Shown here: positions 6,162-7,854 of the stretch, one piece after another
How positions within the stretch are numbered: the first letter of the stretch is position 1
Layout of the letters: every line of letters begins with the position of its first letter
NCBI GenBank assembly: GCA_002718935.1
Contig: PBFV01000047.1
Coordinates: forward strand, 1-7,854
From: Verrucomicrobiales bacterium
Lineage (GTDB): Bacteria > Verrucomicrobiota > Verrucomicrobiia > Limisphaerales > UBA1100
DNA length: 7,854 nucleotides
Direction of reading: 5' to 3'
Notes under the pieces: generated by a model
The model's database searches: none
What the model was told of the DNA's origin: nothing
What the model saw: only the letters and a program-made list of their open reading frames with translations
Made by a program: the position numbers and the translations under genes

Positions 6162-7854
6162 TTACTCCACCACCATCGTTCCCCACATGGTCAGGCCGTG
6201 GCCGGGGTAGGTGCAGACGTACTCGTACTTGCCGGGCTTGGCGGGGGCGCGGAAGTAGAGGGTGTAGGTGTTGCGATGCAGCACGAGCGGGGTGAAGGCA
6301 ATGACCTTGTCGCTCTTGGGCACAAACTCGTTGACCAGCCCCTTGGCGCCCATGTTGGCGGCGGCCGAGACGACTTCAAACCGCGCGCCCGGTTTCACCA
6401 GCACGAGGTTGTGGATCATCGGCATCTTGTCGTTGTTGTTAAACGTCAGCGCGACGCCGGCGCCGGCCTTCACTTTGAATTCGGTGAGGTCAAACTTCAG
6501 CGGGCTGACGACGCCCATCTCCACTTTCGTATCGATATCAAAGGGCGGGCCGGTCTCGACTGGCTCGCGGGCCAACGCGGCGATGGCGTCGCGCTCGGCC
6601 TGCGGTGCCTGGGCGAGAGCTTCGTTGCGGAAGTTCCGCAAAAACTTCGCAAAGCTGTTGCCGCCGCGGAATTTCTCCGCCTTGCGGTACCAGCGGAAGT
6701 ACTCGAGCCGTTGCTCCTTGGTCCAGTGCTTGGCGAGGTTGCGTAGCTCCTTCGCGTAATGGATTTGGTCGCGTTGCGGCGGGCTGGCGGCGGCGGCAGC
6801 AAAGGCGCGGCCGTAGCCGGCGTTGCGCGCGAGCAGGCTCTCGGCCCAGTCGTATTTCGATTGGTCGGTCGATTGCGCGAGCAGCTTCAGCGTCTTGGCA
6901 ATGACGTTGGGGCTCTCAAGATAAACGAGCAGCGTCACCAGTTCGTAGTTGAGCAGGTTCACCGGCGCGGGGAACACCGCGTCCAGTTTCTTTTCAACGG
7001 CCGCAGCATCGGCGGCGTTGGGTTTGCCCATGCGAATGAACGCCAGCTGATACACGCGCAGCAGCTCGGCGCGTTGGGCAATGTCGAGTCCCTGCCAATC
7101 GAGGGTGTTGAGCCGCGCGAGAATCTTCGGCTGCAGTTCAGCCTCGCCGGTGCGGGCTAGGGCCAGTAGAGCGGTGAGCATGGCTTGCGGATCCTTCTCG
7201 GCCAGTGCCTCGGCGGACCACTCGTCCCACGGCTGATGCTCCAGTGCCACACGCGCGGCCCAGCGCAGGTGACGATCCTTGCTGCCGAGATATTTCCAGG
7301 CCTTCACCGGTGCGCTGTCATCGCGCTTGTGCAATGCCTCGAGCATGCGGCGCGCCTGGCGATCCTCACTCACGGGACCGGCCTTCACGGCGGCTGTGCT
7401 CTCCTTGCCGGTGTAAGTCACGCGATACAGCGCGCTTTGCTGGCCGCGACCTCCGACGGTAAAATACATGGCGCCGTCGTGCGGGTTGATGACCGCATCG
7501 GTCAGGCGCAGGCGGCTGCTGGCGACAAACTCCTCACGCTCGCCGCTGTACGAGGCGCCCTCGGCCTTCAGGTGCATGGCGCTGATGGTGCCGTAGGTCC
7601 AGTCGAGGCAGTAGATGGCCTTTTGGTATTTGGCGGGATACTTAGCGCCCAGGCCGGAGGTGACGCCGACGGGCGAACCTGGGCCGATGTCGTATACGCC
7701 GGGCAGGCAGTCCGGAAACCACGCCGGCCATTTGCCGTCGCCGGTGCGCCAGCCAAAGTCCGCGCCGCTGGCAATGTGATAGAGGCGTGTGGGGCGGTAC
7801 CACGGCGCGCCCGCATCCCATTCCATGTCGGAATCGTACGCAAACAACTCGCCG
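6162..7854 (-). CDS. Large PVC-type propeller/HEAT/azurin protein, 3' part (5' end outside window)
   Basis: The frame is open to the window edge (…GELFAYDSDMEW), so the TTG at 7847 is not a real start and at least 563 residues are visible. Residue numbers here count that TTG codon as 1. Residues 1-148 are the last blades of a soluble-dehydrogenase-type beta-propeller as found in large PVC proteins (WYRPTRLYHIASGADFGWR, DWTYGTISAMHL, LTDAVINPHDGAMYF, GGRGQQSALYRVTY). Residues about 165-345 are helical and HEAT-like. Residues about 450-561 are a cupredoxin domain of azurin type with all type 1 copper ligands: His479 in MIHNLVL, Cys545, His550 and Met554 in CTYPGHGLTM, with azurin's C+5 and C+9 spacing. 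No CxxCH haem motif is present in the visible part. The likely role is periplasmic oxidation of a sugar or alcohol with electrons passed to the copper site. The broken lipoprotein gene follows five bases after its TAA. Confidence 0.92.
   Translation of the reverse strand, partial: GELFAYDSDMEWDAGAPWYRPTRLYHIASGADFGWRTGDGKWPAWFPDCLPGVYDIGPGSPVGVTSGLGAKYPAKYQKAIYCLDWTYGTISAMHLKAEGASYSGEREEFVASSRLRLTDAVINPHDGAMYFTVGGRGQQSALYRVTYTGKESTAAVKAGPVSEDRQARRMLEALHKRDDSAPVKAWKYLGSKDRHLRWAARVALEHQPWDEWSAEALAEKDPQAMLTALLALARTGEAELQPKILARLNTLDWQGLDIAQRAELLRVYQLAFIRMGKPNAADAAAVEKKLDAVFPAPVNLLNYELVTLLVYLESPNVIAKTLKLLAQSTDQSKYDWAESLLARNAGYGRAFAAAAASPPQRDQIHYAKELRNLAKHWTKEQRLEYFRWYRKAEKFRGGNSFAKFLRNFRNEALAQAPQAERDAIAALAREPVETGPPFDIDTKVEMGVVSPLKFDLTEFKVKAGAGVALTFNNNDKMPMIHNLVLVKPGARFEVVSAAANMGAKGLVNEFVPKSDKVIAFTPLVLHRNTYTLYFRAPAKPGKYEYVCTYPGHGLTMWGTMVVE

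Noticed and set aside
7845..7847. TTG at 7847 as the start of the propeller/azurin gene
   Set aside because: The frame remains open upstream to the window edge, and GELFAYDSDMEW is internal to a propeller blade, so the gene is simply cut by the window.

Overview
The window reads as chromosomal DNA from a GC-rich bacterium, most likely of the Planctomycetota-Verrucomicrobiota (PVC) group, with Verrucomicrobiota my first guess. The reasons are the PVC-style beta-propeller protein with a HEAT-like middle and an azurin tail, the secreted ThuA-domain protein next to a cupin isomerase, and the TIM-barrel sugar isomerase. This assignment comes from remembered family flavour, not from a search. Every supported gene lies on the minus strand, so transcription runs from high to low coordinates.

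In transcription order, 7854-6162 holds the 3' part of a large exported propeller/HEAT/azurin protein whose start lies outside the window. Five bases later comes a broken YceK/YidQ-type small lipoprotein gene (6156-5849) with an in-frame TAG and a frameshift. A short leader with one hairpin leads to a two-gene unit: a divergent type I phosphomannose isomerase-like cupin (5776-4496) and, three bases on, a secreted ThuA-domain protein (4492-3743). That unit closes with a strong UUCG-loop terminator at 3692-3720.

Next is typA/bipA (3642-1807), the translational GTPase, with its own terminator at 1737-1762. A cytoplasmic xylose-isomerase-like TIM-barrel protein follows (1695-670). Just after its stop codon the base composition drops from roughly 60% GC to roughly 40% GC. 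The last 650 bases carry three tightly packed small membrane-protein genes (636-349, 352-131, 128-<1) that I do not recognise.

Functionally, the cupin isomerase, the ThuA protein and the TIM-barrel isomerase fit carbohydrate breakdown or sugar interconversion, and the propeller-azurin protein fits periplasmic oxidation with copper-mediated electron transfer. typA looks like a housekeeping gene set between two accessory units. I found no RNA genes, CRISPR array, insertion sequence or obvious phage gene. The least explained part is the AT-rich small-membrane-protein cluster at the left edge.
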